DNA from: Paracoccaceae bacterium
GTDB lineage: Bacteria > Pseudomonadota > Alphaproteobacteria > Rhodobacterales > Rhodobacteraceae
Direction of reading: 5' to 3'
DNA: 64,000 nucleotides
Assembly: GCA_014879735.1 (NCBI GenBank)
Contig: JACSRN010000150.1
Coordinates: 1-64,000 of the forward strand
The position numbers were made by a program, and so were the translations under genes. Positions 8,117 to 17,312 of the stretch are shown one piece after another. Under the pieces are notes generated by a model. The model was not told the origin of the DNA. It searched no databases and saw only the letters and a program-made list of their open reading frames with translations. How positions within the stretch are numbered: position 1 is the stretch's first letter; each line of letters begins with the position of its first letter.

Positions 8117-11100
8117 ATGCATTTCTCGGAGATATTCATCCGCCGCCCCGTCCTGTCGACGGTCGTTGCCGCGCTGATCCTGTTCCTCGGCCTTGCCGCC
8201 GCGGTGAACCTGCCGGTGCGCCAGTACCCCGAGGTCGAGGAGACGGTGATCACGATCACGACCGTCTACCCCGGCGCGGCGCCCGACCTGATCCAGGGCT
8301 TCGTCACCTCGCCGATCTCGGCCGCGGTCTCGACGACCGAGAACATCGACTACGTGTCCTCGACCTCGCGCCCCTCGGCCTCGGTCGTGACGGTGCAGAT
8401 GCAGCTTGGCGCCAACCCCGACATCGCCCTGACCGAGGTGATGTCGAAGGTGCAGCAGGTGCGCGGGCAACTGCCGCAGGATGCCGAAGACCCGGTGATC
8501 ACCAAGGGTACCGGCATGACCTTTGCGCTGATGTATCTGGCGGTGCAGAACCCCAACATGACATCGGAGCAGCTGACCGAATATCTGGAGCGCGTGGTGC
8601 GGCCGCGCGTGACCAATATCGACGGCGTGGCGCAGATGGAGATCATGGGCGCCGCCGAATATGCAATGCGGGTCTGGCTGGATCCGCTGCAGATGTCGGC
8701 GCGTGGCGTGACCGCATCGGAGGTGCTGGGGGCCATCCGGTCCTCGAACTTCCTTTCGGCGCCGGGCAAGACCGAGAACGACTATTTCGTCTATTCGCTG
8801 GCGCTGGATTCCACCGTGCAGACCGCCGATGCCTTTGGCGCCCTGCCGCTGGTACAGGGCGCGAATGGCGTGGTGCGGCTGCGTGACGTGGCGCGGATCG
8901 AACTCGCCTCCAGCACCACCGACGCCATCGTCACCTTCGCCGGCCAGCCCGGCATCTTCATCGGCATCATCCCGGCGCCGGGGGAGAACCAGCTTGATGT
9001 CGCGGCGAATGTCCTTGCCGACCTGCCCAATCTGAGCGCAACGCTGCCCACCGGCATGTCGATCGAACTGGTCTACGATTCGACCGAGACCATCTCGGCT
9101 TCGATCGACGAGGTGTTCACCACGATCAGCGAGGCGGTAGCCATCGTTATCGTGGTGATCCTGCTGTTTCTCGGCTCGTTCCGCTCGGTGCTGATGCCTG
9201 TCGTCACCATTCCGCTGTCGCTGATCGGCGTCTGCGCGATCATGCTGGCACTGGGCTATTCGATCAACCTTCTGACCCTGCTGGCCATGGTTCTGGCCAT
9301 CGGTCTGGTGGTCGATGACGCCATCGTCGTGGTGGAGAACATCCACCGCCACATCGACGAGGGGCTGACACCGGCCCGTGCGGCCATCGTCGGCATGCAG
9401 GAAATCACCGGCCCCGTGATCGCCATGACGATCACGCTTGCCGCGGTGCTGGCGCCGCTGGCCTTTACCGGCGGCCTGACCGGCTCGCTGTTCACCGAAT
9501 TCGCGATCACGCTGGCAGGATCGGTGGTGATTTCGGGGATCATTGCGCTGACGATCACCCCCACGATGTCGGCGCGCGTGCTGTCCGACAAGGGGGCGGG
9601 GCGGTTCGAAAAGATCGTCGAAAAGACGCTGACCGGCCTTGCCAACTGGTATGAGCGGCGGGTGTCGTCCTCGCTCGATTACCGGCCGGTGACGTTGCTG
9701 ATGGTGGTTTCGCTTTTTGGCGCCACCGGGTTCATGTTCATGAACACCTCCTCCGAACTTGCCCCCGAGGAAGACCAGGGCGCGCTCTTCGCCATCCTCC
9801 AGGCGCCGCGCTATGCGACGCTGGAATATACCGATGCCTTCACCAGGGAAATCGGCCGTCGCACCGCCGACATCGAGGAAACCCGCACCTCCTTCTCGGT
9901 GGCGGGCATGGGCGGTGCCACCAATACCGGCTTCTACATCTGGGCGCTGAAGGACTGGGCCGACCGTGAACGCAGCCAGGCCGAGATTCAGGCGGAAATC
10001 CAGGGCACGCTGGACAATGCGCCGGGCCTGCAGGGCTATGTCTTCGCGCCACCCTCGCTGCCGGGCGCCGGCGGCGGCCTGCCGATCTCGCTGGTGATCC
10101 AGTCGATCCACCCGCCGGAACGGGTGGCCGAAATCGCCGACGATATCCGGGCGCGGGCGATGCAGAGCGGCATGTTCATCGTCGTGCAGAACAGCCTCTC
10201 CTTCGACACGCCCCAGGTCCGCGTTACCATCGACCGCGACCGCGCCGCCGAACTGGGCGTGCCGGTGTCCGAGATCGGCAATACGCTGGGCCTGCTGGTC
10301 GGTGGCGGGGCCGTGGCACAATTCGACCGCGATTCGAACAGCTATGATGTGATCATGCAGGTTCCGCGGGAATGGCGGGACAATCCCGAACGGCTGATGG
10401 AGTTCTTCGTCCGCTCGGGCTCTGGCGAGATGGTGCCGCTATCCTCGGTCATCAAGTTGAACCCGGGGGTGATGGCCGCCGCGATCGAGCAGTTCAACCA
10501 GCTGAACTCGGCCACGCTTTCCGCCATGTCCTTCCCCGGCGTCTCCAGCGGCGATGCCCTGGCGCGGCTTGAGGAAATTGCCGCCGAGGTCCTGCCAGAG
10601 GGGTTCTTCATCGATTACTCCGGCCAGTCCCGGCTAGAGAAAAACGAAGGGAATGCCATCATCCTGGCCTTCGGCGCGGCGCTGATCGTGATCTATCTGG
10701 TTCTTGCGGCCCAGTTCGAAAGCTTTCGCGACCCGTTCATCATTCTGATGTCGGTGCCGTTGTCGATCTTTGGTGCCATGCTGCCGCTCTATTTCGGCGT
10801 CAGCACATTGAACATCTACACCCAGGTCGGGTTGATCACCCTGATCGGCCTGATCTCCAAACATGGCATCCTGATGGTCGAATTCGCCAACCAGCAACGC
10901 GAGGACCATCACCTGTCCCGCCGGGAGGCCATCGTGGTGGCGGCAAAGACCCGGATGCGGCCGATCCTGATGACCACCGCCGCCATGGCACTGGCCGTGG
11001 TGCCGCTGATCATCGCCGATGGCGCCGGCGCTGCCGCGCGGCAGGCGATGGGCCTGGTGATCTTTACCGGCCTGATCGTCGGCACGCTGTTCACGCTGTT

Positions 11101-11194
11101 CGTGGTGCCGATGTTCTACACCCTGATCTCGCGCAGCGATGCGTCCTATCTGCTGCATCACGCCCATGTCGAGAAGCAGTTCGGCGCCGCCTGA
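8117..11194 (+). CDS. RND multidrug efflux pump permease (HAE-1 family)
   Basis: A 1025-residue proton-driven RND pump of the AcrB/MexF type, the usual length. The N-terminus (FIRRPVLSTVVAALILFLGL) is the typical first membrane segment. The TM4 proton-relay motif GLVVDDAIVVVENIHRH has both essential Asp residues, and two large periplasmic loops separate TM1/2 and TM7/8. The C-terminal set of helices includes SKHGILMVEFANQQRE and TRMRPILMTTAAMALAVVPL. It forms a two-gene operon with its adaptor; no outer-membrane TolC-like gene is nearby, so a channel encoded elsewhere is presumably shared. Substrates cannot be predicted. Confidence 0.96.
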   Translation: MHFSEIFIRRPVLSTVVAALILFLGLAAAVNLPVRQYPEVEETVITITTVYPGAAPDLIQGFVTSPISAAVSTTENIDYVSSTSRPSASVVTVQMQLGANPDIALTEVMSKVQQVRGQLPQDAEDPVITKGTGMTFALMYLAVQNPNMTSEQLTEYLERVVRPRVTNIDGVAQMEIMGAAEYAMRVWLDPLQMSARGVTASEVLGAIRSSNFLSAPGKTENDYFVYSLALDSTVQTADAFGALPLVQGANGVVRLRDVARIELASSTTDAIVTFAGQPGIFIGIIPAPGENQLDVAANVLADLPNLSATLPTGMSIELVYDSTETISASIDEVFTTISEAVAIVIVVILLFLGSFRSVLMPVVTIPLSLIGVCAIMLALGYSINLLTLLAMVLAIGLVVDDAIVVVENIHRHIDEGLTPARAAIVGMQEITGPVIAMTITLAAVLAPLAFTGGLTGSLFTEFAITLAGSVVISGIIALTITPTMSARVLSDKGAGRFEKIVEKTLTGLANWYERRVSSSLDYRPVTLLMVVSLFGATGFMFMNTSSELAPEEDQGALFAILQAPRYATLEYTDAFTREIGRRTADIEETRTSFSVAGMGGATNTGFYIWALKDWADRERSQAEIQAEIQGTLDNAPGLQGYVFAPPSLPGAGGGLPISLVIQSIHPPERVAEIADDIRARAMQSGMFIVVQNSLSFDTPQVRVTIDRDRAAELGVPVSEIGNTLGLLVGGGAVAQFDRDSNSYDVIMQVPREWRDNPERLMEFFVRSGSGEMVPLSSVIKLNPGVMAAAIEQFNQLNSATLSAMSFPGVSSGDALARLEEIAAEVLPEGFFIDYSGQSRLEKNEGNAIILAFGAALIVIYLVLAAQFESFRDPFIILMSVPLSIFGAMLPLYFGVSTLNIYTQVGLITLIGLISKHGILMVEFANQQREDHHLSRREAIVVAAKTRMRPILMTTAAMALAVVPLIIADGAGAAARQAMGLVIFTGLIVGTLFTLFVVPMFYTLISRSDASYLLHHAHVEKQFGAA

Positions 11195-11598
11195 GGCAAG
11201 GCAGATCGGGATCAGGGCCGGGCCGGTAGCGGACAGGCCGACAAGACCGGGCGCCGGTGCAATCCTCTGCACTGGCGCCTTTCCATTCCTGGCGCCGGTT
11301 GCCGGTTCGCAGGCGCCCGGTCCGGTCGCTGCCGGCGGGCGGGGTCATGAAGGTCGGTTGCCGGCCCGGTGCTTCCGCCGTCCGCGATGCCGGCAATGCC
11401 GTCGCCGCGTCCTGTCCGGGGATCGACGCCGGCCGAGCCCAGCGGTTTCGATCAGGGTGCCGGCGATGGTGGCAGGCCTTCCGCCCGGCGCGGTTGGCGT
11501 ATCCGCGGCCCTGCAAACACGCGGGGCAGGTCGAACTGCGATGGCGGCCGCCATCCCGATGCCGAAGGGGCGGCAGCGACCGGCCGCCGGTCAGGCGG
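11195..11598. other. Intergenic region between the efflux operon and the signalling operon
   Basis: About 400 bases between two genes that end towards each other. It holds the terminator listed separately near its left end. The remainder is GC-rich and I see no gene, repeat or RNA in it. Confidence 0.5.
11250..11282 (+). terminator. Rho-independent terminator of the RND operon
   Basis: A 12-base stem (GGCGCCGGTGCA pairing with TGCACTGGCGCC, with one G-U pair) encloses a 6-base loop and is followed by TTT, about 55 bases after the pump stop. The T tract is short. Confidence 0.65.
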
Positions 11599-12015
11599 CT
11601 AGCCCTTGCGATGCAGGGCCAGCGCCATGGTCGCAAAGTCATGCGGATCGAAGGGTTTGGGGATCACGCCCGAGATATGCAGCCGCTTGATCATCTCGCT
11701 TTCCTCGTCGACGTTGCGGGCCGTCACCAGAATGACGGTTGCATCGCTGTCGCCCTGCACGTTTCGTACCCAGTCGGCCAGGTCGATCCCGGTCAGCCTT
11801 GGCATCTGCCAGTCGAACAGCAGGATCCCATAGGCACCCTTCTCGAACATCTGCTGGAACTTCTCGCCGTCCGAGTAGGTGGCAATCTCGGTGCCGCCGA
11901 AGATCTTGAAGCAAAGCTCGACCAGTTTCAGCAGGTCGCTGTCGTCGTCCACATAGACGATCGACGGTCTGGCCCTGGGCGCGTTACCGCCGCTGGGCGA
12001 ATCGTTCGATGTCAT
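11599..12015 (-). CDS. Stand-alone response-regulator receiver protein
   Basis: A single REC domain of 138 residues with no output domain. The acidic triad YVDDDSD, phosphoacceptor D68 (LLFDWQMPR), switch Thr (VILVTARN) and conserved K120 (GVIPKPFDP) are all present, so it should be phosphorylatable. The start at 12015 follows GGGAGA and overlaps the HlyD-like gene by 32 bases; an in-frame ATG at 12030 is possible. It is the last gene of the minus-strand operon. A CheY-like switch or phosphate sink in the relay is inferred. Confidence 0.9.
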   Translation of the reverse strand: MTSNDSPSGGNAPRARPSIVYVDDDSDLLKLVELCFKIFGGTEIATYSDGEKFQQMFEKGAYGILLFDWQMPRLTGIDLADWVRNVQGDSDATVILVTARNVDEESEMIKRLHISGVIPKPFDPHDFATMALALHRKG

Positions 12016-13045
12016 CGCTGTCTCCCGCAAGATATTTCTGGCTCAGGCTGTTCACCCGCTCGTACCAGGTGTCGGTGAGCCCGATCCGGACCCCCTGATC
12101 CATGACGAAGCCCGACGGGTCATCCATCATGATGCGCGCCAGCAGGTTGCGTCCGCGCGGCCTGAGCGAGTTGTGGAATTCGATAGGCAAGGCTTCGGAA
12201 TAGGGCAGGATCTCTTCGATCACGCCATTGGTGCTGTTCTGCTGGCCGATGATCCGGACCCGCAGACCCGGCGCGACAGAGAAGAAATACTGCTCGGGCA
12301 GATAGGCTATCACGTAGTGTTCGCCGTGCAGGACCGAGGCGAGACGCTCGCCCGTGGTCGCCACCTCGCCCAGGCTGATCAGATCCTGCCCCATCCTGCC
12401 ATCGCAGGGCGCCCGGACGATGCCGTCGCCGACCAGTGCGCCCAGCCCGGCAAGGTTGTGCTGAAGCAGGGTGGTTTCGTCGTCGCTGGCGAAGATCGTC
12501 CCGGCCCTTGCGGTGAGATCGGCAAGTTCGCGCCGGAGTTCCAGGATCTGGACGGAGAGGGTGTCAACCTCGCGCTGCGTCGACAATCCCCGGCTTTGCA
12601 GGTCTTGCAGGGTCTGCAACTGATGTTCGAGCGCTGCGATCTGCGCACGCACCAGGGGAAGCTGATCGGTGGCGCGGGCGCGATCCTGCCGGCGCTGGTA
12701 CTGGATATCCTTCAGCGAGGCCAACCGTTCGGCCAGCATGCTCATCTGGACGCGGGAATCGATCGAATCGAGCTGGAGCAGCGCATCGCCCTTGCGGACC
12801 GTCTGGCCGGGCCGCACGAAGACCGCAGTGACAAGCACGGTTGCCGGCGCCTCAAGCGTGACCATGGCATGTTTGATCACACCCTCCGACCGCAGGAACA
12901 GACGGTCGCCGAAGAGGTAGTTGCCAAAGCCCAGCACGCAGAGCAGAAGGAGGGTATAGTAGATCCTGCGCCCCAGGGCCCCGCCCGCCTTGCGCGGCGT
13001 GACCGGAAGTGTATCGGCGCGTTGTCTTTGCCGGATGCGTTTCAT
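11984..13045 (-). CDS. HlyD-like membrane fusion subunit of an exopolysaccharide unit
   Basis: A 353-residue inner-membrane protein. It has a basic cytoplasmic N-terminus, one membrane segment (about residues 28-46, IYYTLLLLCVLGFGNYLFG), a biotinyl-lipoyl-like half motif (VFVRPGQTVRKGDALLQLDS), a long coiled-coil hairpin (about residues 105-190) and a second lipoyl-like part (GIVRAPCDGRMGQDLISLGEVATTGE). It overlaps the GT2 synthase by ATGA. Synthase plus HlyD-like partner recalls Alg8/Alg44 of alginate synthesis, but no PilZ domain is seen here. A role in assembling or exporting the polymer across the periplasm is inferred. Confidence 0.85.
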   Translation of the reverse strand: MKRIRQRQRADTLPVTPRKAGGALGRRIYYTLLLLCVLGFGNYLFGDRLFLRSEGVIKHAMVTLEAPATVLVTAVFVRPGQTVRKGDALLQLDSIDSRVQMSMLAERLASLKDIQYQRRQDRARATDQLPLVRAQIAALEHQLQTLQDLQSRGLSTQREVDTLSVQILELRRELADLTARAGTIFASDDETTLLQHNLAGLGALVGDGIVRAPCDGRMGQDLISLGEVATTGERLASVLHGEHYVIAYLPEQYFFSVAPGLRVRIIGQQNSTNGVIEEILPYSEALPIEFHNSLRPRGRNLLARIMMDDPSGFVMDQGVRIGLTDTWYERVNSLSQKYLAGDSDDIERFAQRR

Positions 13046-14322
13046 GACGCCATTGTCCTCTTGGCGCCGGAACTGGCGCGTTTCACCTTGCTCGGGACGA
13101 AATCGTCAAGTTCGGAGGCGCGGAACAGCATCTCTGACGAATAGGCCAGAATGCGCAGCAGCCGGATAAGCAGCATGTTGTAGAGCGTATAGGCCGGGAT
13201 CAGCCGCAACGCCGCACCGCCTTCACCTTCGGCATTTGCCGCCCCGTCGAAGATGATGATGAGCCCGTCGAGCAAGGCATAGGCCATGAGAAACAGTGCC
13301 AGAAGCGCGAACACTTCCTGGCCGTAATACTCCACCATCGCGAGGATGAAGAAGGGCAGGATGATGACCGCCGTCAGGTCGAACAGGAAGAAGTCCAGCC
13401 CGCTGACCAGGTTGCGCATCGTGAAATGCGGCGACCTCGGGTTGAAGACCGCGCCGTGGCGGCGCATGCGCAGGGCGTAGGAATCCCGCTCCCAGCGATA
13501 GCGCTGGCGGATGAGGGTGCCGATCCGGGTGGGAACATCGGTGCGGCAGATGGCGTTGCGCGCAAAGGCGATGCGATAGCCCGCGCGGCGCAGGCGCAGC
13601 GAGAAATCCAGATCCTCGCCGCTGACCGCATCCATGCCCGAAACCCGCTGGATGGCGCTGCGCCGGTAGGCGCCGAAGGCACCGGAGACCAGAGAAAGCT
13701 GGTTGATCATGTCAAGCCCCGACCGCCCGGCGCCGATGCAGAGGCGGTATTCCAGGTTCTGGATCTCGGCCAGGAAGGATGCGCCGGCATTGCGCGCCAG
13801 GATATTGCCGGAAACGCCGGCAACCTCTGGGTCTTCCAGCCGGAAGATGATGTTGCGCATCGCGTGTCGGTCAAAGCTGGTGTCGGAATCGATCGAGACG
13901 ATCACCTCGTTGCGGGCATTCAGGCAGGCCAGGTTGGTTGCCGCCGACCGCCCGCCGCGCAGTTCCAGCCGGTGATAGGCCGCGATCCGCCCCGACGACT
14001 GCAGCGCCTTGAGCTTTGCCGGCATCTCGTCGGTGGAGCCGTCCGATACAACGATGATCTCGGCCGGCGGGAAGGATTGCTGTTCCAGCGACCTGACGCA
14101 ATTGGCGATCCGGTTGCCCTCGTTATGGCCGACCAGGGCTACGGTATAGGGCGGGGGGCGATAGCCCTGCGGCGGGCGCGGTTCCCGATACCAGATCAGC
14201 GCGAAGGCCATCAGCACGAAGCGCGGGAACTCGAAAAGGATCAGCGGCAGGATCAGCCCGGCGACGCCGATCATGCCCTCGCTGCGAAAGAAGGCGGCCA
14301 CCGAGAGGAAATAGCCGTCCAT
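13042..14322 (-). CDS. Processive family-2 glycosyltransferase (exopolysaccharide synthase)
   Basis: A 426-residue membrane GT2 enzyme of the cellulose/PgaC/Alg8 kind. Catalytic signatures in order are VVSDGSTDE (D94), SIDSDTSF (the DxD at 145-147), GEDLDF (E236-D237) and QRYRW (273-277), the Q-x-x-R-W polymer-binding motif. One or two membrane segments precede the catalytic domain and about four follow it. The start at 14322 shares one base with the upstream stop (TGATG); an in-frame ATG 11 codons earlier is less likely. Synthesis of a beta-linked polymer from a nucleotide sugar is likely, but the sugar is unknown. Confidence 0.92.
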   Translation of the reverse strand: MDGYFLSVAAFFRSEGMIGVAGLILPLILFEFPRFVLMAFALIWYREPRPPQGYRPPPYTVALVGHNEGNRIANCVRSLEQQSFPPAEIIVVSDGSTDEMPAKLKALQSSGRIAAYHRLELRGGRSAATNLACLNARNEVIVSIDSDTSFDRHAMRNIIFRLEDPEVAGVSGNILARNAGASFLAEIQNLEYRLCIGAGRSGLDMINQLSLVSGAFGAYRRSAIQRVSGMDAVSGEDLDFSLRLRRAGYRIAFARNAICRTDVPTRIGTLIRQRYRWERDSYALRMRRHGAVFNPRSPHFTMRNLVSGLDFFLFDLTAVIILPFFILAMVEYYGQEVFALLALFLMAYALLDGLIIIFDGAANAEGEGGAALRLIPAYTLYNMLLIRLLRILAYSSEMLFRASELDDFVPSKVKRASSGAKRTMAS

Positions 14323-16040
14323 CAGAAGATATCCCGTGCCGTCAGGATTTCGCATCTGGGTTCAAGATCCACGGCAGATTCCGTCGCGGCCTGTTTCAGC
14401 GCCGCCTCGGCACGGGCGCGCAGGTCGCCGGCATCCGCCTCGTTCGCGAGCAGATAGTCCGATGAACTGCCGCTGGCATGGATGTCGGGGTTGACCAGTT
14501 CGACCGCGCGCCGCAGCAGGTTGCGGCGCGTCCTGTCGACAAATCCGGCGCCGTGGTCGCGCTCCATCTGGCGCAGATTCGGATAGCTGATGACGGCCAG
14601 TCCGAAGGGGGCCTGCTCGCCATGGGTCGAGGCGAAACGGTTCAACTGGGCGATGATCTGGATCGGCAATTCCGAGAAGCGGAAGATGCGCCCAAAGGTC
14701 GACCGGCCCATGCGGCCGGTTTCGATGACGTCCCGGCCGCGCGGCGAGAGGGCGTAGCTCAGGATGTCGCGGGTGTGGATCGTCTCGCCGGTGGTGATCT
14801 GGCCGCAGTCGAGGCAGCGGAACGACACGCCGGGATCCGACATCGAGGCGCCGCAGGCCTTGCAGACCAGAACCACGCCCGGGCGATCATAGTCGACCCC
14901 GAAGCTTGTCAGTTCGCGCCTGCATTTCGGGCACAACAGATCGTCGCCGTGCCGAAAATCGGTCTCCGGTCCCTGATAGGCGCATTTGAAGTGATGGACA
15001 TAGGATTCCTCATGCAGATGCGCCGAGCCGCAGGCGCTGCAGATCTCGCGGACCATGAGCCGGGAACCCCGGCATCCCGGACAGACCTGAAGCCGGTCGA
15101 AGAAGGTTGCCGTGACCAGCCCGTCCTTTTCCAGCCGCGCCGCGGTCTGTTCGACGGCATCGGGATCGGCAAGAAGGGAATAGACCACGGTTTTCAGGTC
15201 GTCCGGGTTGAACCGCGGCTCGATCGCGCCGCCGCTGGCATAGGCGCGCGCCAGGATCCGCTCGTCGATGTCGGCCGGCTCGTTGAAGTCCGGGTGAATC
15301 CGCTCGCGCCGGTTGCGAAATTCGTCGATGATCCGGGTCAGGCGCTCGGCATGCACATCCTGGTTGCGCCCGCCCAGATCGGCGCGTCCGAACTGCCCGC
15401 TGGTCAGATCGACCACCGGGCTGAGATGCAGGGTCGGCAGGCTGAACATCGCCCGCGAAGACGCCGGATCGGGGTTGCGCAGCAGAAGGATGGCGTCGGG
15501 CGGGCCCTCCAGCTTGAGCCGCATCTGGGTCCTCCTCAGCCCCTCGGCATCGAAGTCATTGGGGAAATACAGGATATACCGATCAAGCTCGGCAAACGGC
15601 CGGTTCTCCCCGCTGTCACGGCTTGCATCCCTGACCCCGGGGGAAACGACCCTGTCTGTCGGGCCCGCGCCATCGGCGGCGATGATGGACACCAGCGTGT
15701 CGATGTCGATCGGCTTTGGCAGGACCTGCTCGAACAACTCGATCGTGCGGCCCGCAGCCAGAAATCCCTTGGTGTCCGCGGTCATCGCCAGCAGCCGCGG
15801 GATGCGTTTTCCGACGGCTGCGTCGACGAACCGGCGCACCAGCTCGACGCCGTCCAGCCCGGGAAGGTGATAGTCGATCAGCGCCACGTCGAAAGCCCCC
15901 GACAACAGCTTGTCGAGCGTCTCCGGGCCATCCGTGGCGATCGTCACGCTATGTCCCTGCCGGGTCAGAAAGAGCTTCACAATGTCGGAGATTACCGAAC
16001 TGTCCTCTGCGATCAGGACAGATTTTCCCTTGTCGGTCAT
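14322..16040 (-). CDS. Response regulator: REC, Cys-rich (TackOD1-like) and degenerate GGDEF-like domains
   Basis: A 572-residue regulator. Residues 5-120 are a REC domain with D56 as phosphoacceptor and K109. The middle (about 150-420) ends in an 11-cysteine metal-binding region: five CxxC pairs (320/323, 334/337, 370/373, 393/396, 409/412) plus C353, with HHFKCAYQGPE between them. This arrangement matches my recollection of the TackOD1 output domain, first described in thaumarchaeal regulators. Residues 455-560 look like a GGDEF fold, but the signature position reads SGSSSDY and the metal-binding Asp is missing, so cyclase activity is not expected. There is no DNA-binding domain. It lies 9 bases after the HPt gene and shares one base with the GT2 gene. 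Confidence 0.85.
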   Translation of the reverse strand: MTDKGKSVLIAEDSSVISDIVKLFLTRQGHSVTIATDGPETLDKLLSGAFDVALIDYHLPGLDGVELVRRFVDAAVGKRIPRLLAMTADTKGFLAAGRTIELFEQVLPKPIDIDTLVSIIAADGAGPTDRVVSPGVRDASRDSGENRPFAELDRYILYFPNDFDAEGLRRTQMRLKLEGPPDAILLLRNPDPASSRAMFSLPTLHLSPVVDLTSGQFGRADLGGRNQDVHAERLTRIIDEFRNRRERIHPDFNEPADIDERILARAYASGGAIEPRFNPDDLKTVVYSLLADPDAVEQTAARLEKDGLVTATFFDRLQVCPGCRGSRLMVREICSACGSAHLHEESYVHHFKCAYQGPETDFRHGDDLLCPKCRRELTSFGVDYDRPGVVLVCKACGASMSDPGVSFRCLDCGQITTGETIHTRDILSYALSPRGRDVIETGRMGRSTFGRIFRFSELPIQIIAQLNRFASTHGEQAPFGLAVISYPNLRQMERDHGAGFVDRTRRNLLRRAVELVNPDIHASGSSSDYLLANEADAGDLRARAEAALKQAATESAVDLEPRCEILTARDIF

Positions 16041-16049
16041 GCAAGCACC

Positions 16050-16388
16050 TTATGCGGCAATGTATTTCTGCCAAAGAAGCGAGTCCTGGGGTTTTATGAT
16101 CGACATGGCGGCCCGGAATTCATCAAGCAGTGCAAGGATTTCGGCATTCATGCCGCCGCCATCCCGGACCAGCAGCTTGAAGCTGTCATTCAGGGCAGAG
16201 GCGATACGGAATATCTCCATGAAACCGGCGGTGCCGCTTCCGCCCTTTATCTTGTGTGTGGCCTCACTTAGAAAGGCGATAGACGGATCGGGCCGGTCCG
16301 CCTCTTCGAGGATTGCCTGCGCCTCGCCGACGATCGTCGCGATATGCGAGGTCAGAATGGCCTGGATTTCTGCGGAAAGATTTGACAT
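16050..16388 (-). CDS. HPt (histidine phosphotransfer) protein
   Basis: A small helical protein of 112 residues with the HPt signature SEATHKIKGGSGTAGF, in which H45 is the phosphorylated His. It would carry phosphate between receiver domains in a relay. The start at 16388 gives a typical HPt length; in-frame ATGs at 16415 and 16472 would add 9 or 28 residues. It is the first gene of the minus-strand operon, directly before the two-domain output regulator, which makes that protein or the lone REC its likely partner. Confidence 0.85.
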   Translation of the reverse strand: MSNLSAEIQAILTSHIATIVGEAQAILEEADRPDPSIAFLSEATHKIKGGSGTAGFMEIFRIASALNDSFKLLVRDGGGMNAEILALLDEFRAAMSIIKPQDSLLWQKYIAA

Positions 16389-17312
16389 TGCACTCTGATC
16401 CTGCGGAGGTTGCATCCGGGTGGCGGTCCCGAGCCAAGATGTCATGCGCTTGGTAAATTTTTTATTTCGCATTCCTTGCTGCGATCTATTTGCATATCTA
16501 AGTTTTTATTTATCCATGCCTGCATCAGTTTTGTATCACCAGGATACAGATTTGTTGCAGCAGGCCCGATGCCATGTCGACCGGATGGAAGGTATGATAT
16601 ATTGCACGGCAGAGAATAAGTGCCGACCGGCCAAATCGCTGAAGATTGCAAAGGCTTTTGGCAGGCGACGCCTTTCATGCGGGGGCGATCCTGCAGTGTT
16701 TCGGTATGGGCGCGGGTATGTGGAACCCTTTTCGCAAGCAGAGGGTGGTGGCGTCGAAGGCCCTCGCTGCGATCCAGCCAAGTCATGCACCCGCCTGGCG
16801 GATAACCCGGAGAGGATGCGATCATGGCAGATTATATGCCTGCTTTGGTCCTGTCGTCGTCGATCCCGGCATCCGGTCCGGGGTCGGGCGCCGCCGCGCC
16901 TCGTCGGTGCAGCCGGGCCAGGCGACCGGGCAGGCCGCCGCCACAGGGGAATCAGCGGCGGAATCTGCGGGACCCAACAAAGCCAAAATTTTCGCAACCG
17001 TGAAGGCCCGGACAGATACGCCATTCGGCTGCACAACTTTCAGTTGTTTTTTGTTGCCCGCCCTGGCTGCGCGCCGGCCGGCACGCTTTGGAATTTGTCG
17101 CGGCAAAAGCCGGAGATTTCAACAGGCCGCCAGAGTTTTCGCGCGATACCCGGAACTATTCCGCCGGTTGTGATGGCGGATCTTAATCTTTCTTTTAATT
17201 TCATAAACTAAGATCATTTTAAGTTCACCATATGCCGGGCCGGCAAGTTCAGAGTGAATTTCTTAATTGACGGCCTGTATGGATTGCGGAACTGCCTCGT
17301 TGGAGGGTGAAG
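16389..17312. other. Divergent promoter region of the signalling locus
   Basis: About 920 bases separate the HPt operon from the sugar-binding-protein gene. Two stretches (about 16440-16560 and 17175-17270) are strikingly AT-rich against the local background and are the likely promoter zones. I could not fix convincing -35/-10 pairs. Long frames through the region lack coding character; one 59-codon frame with a good ribosome binding site is listed separately. Confidence 0.5.
16824..17003 (+). CDS. Possible small ORF (59 aa)
   Basis: The ATG lies 8 bases after GGAGAGG, a good ribosome binding site. The peptide starts MADYMPALVLSSSIPASG, turns Arg- and Pro-rich and has no recognisable family. 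It may be a leader or small protein in the promoter region of the sensor pair, or chance. Only the Shine-Dalgarno match supports it. Confidence 0.2.
   Translation: MADYMPALVLSSSIPASGPGSGAAAPRRCSRARRPGRPPPQGNQRRNLRDPTKPKFSQP

Noticed and set aside
7808-10321. An 837-codon minus-strand frame opposite the RND genes
   Set aside because: Low-complexity His/Gly/Arg/Asp translation opposite a textbook RND pump.
14322-16040. Active diguanylate cyclase
   Set aside because: The GGDEF signature is replaced by SGSSSDY and the first metal-binding Asp is absent.
16420-17211. A 263-codon plus-strand frame upstream of the sugar-binding protein
   Set aside because: Mixed composition with no domain or sensible start, and it runs through the likely promoter region.
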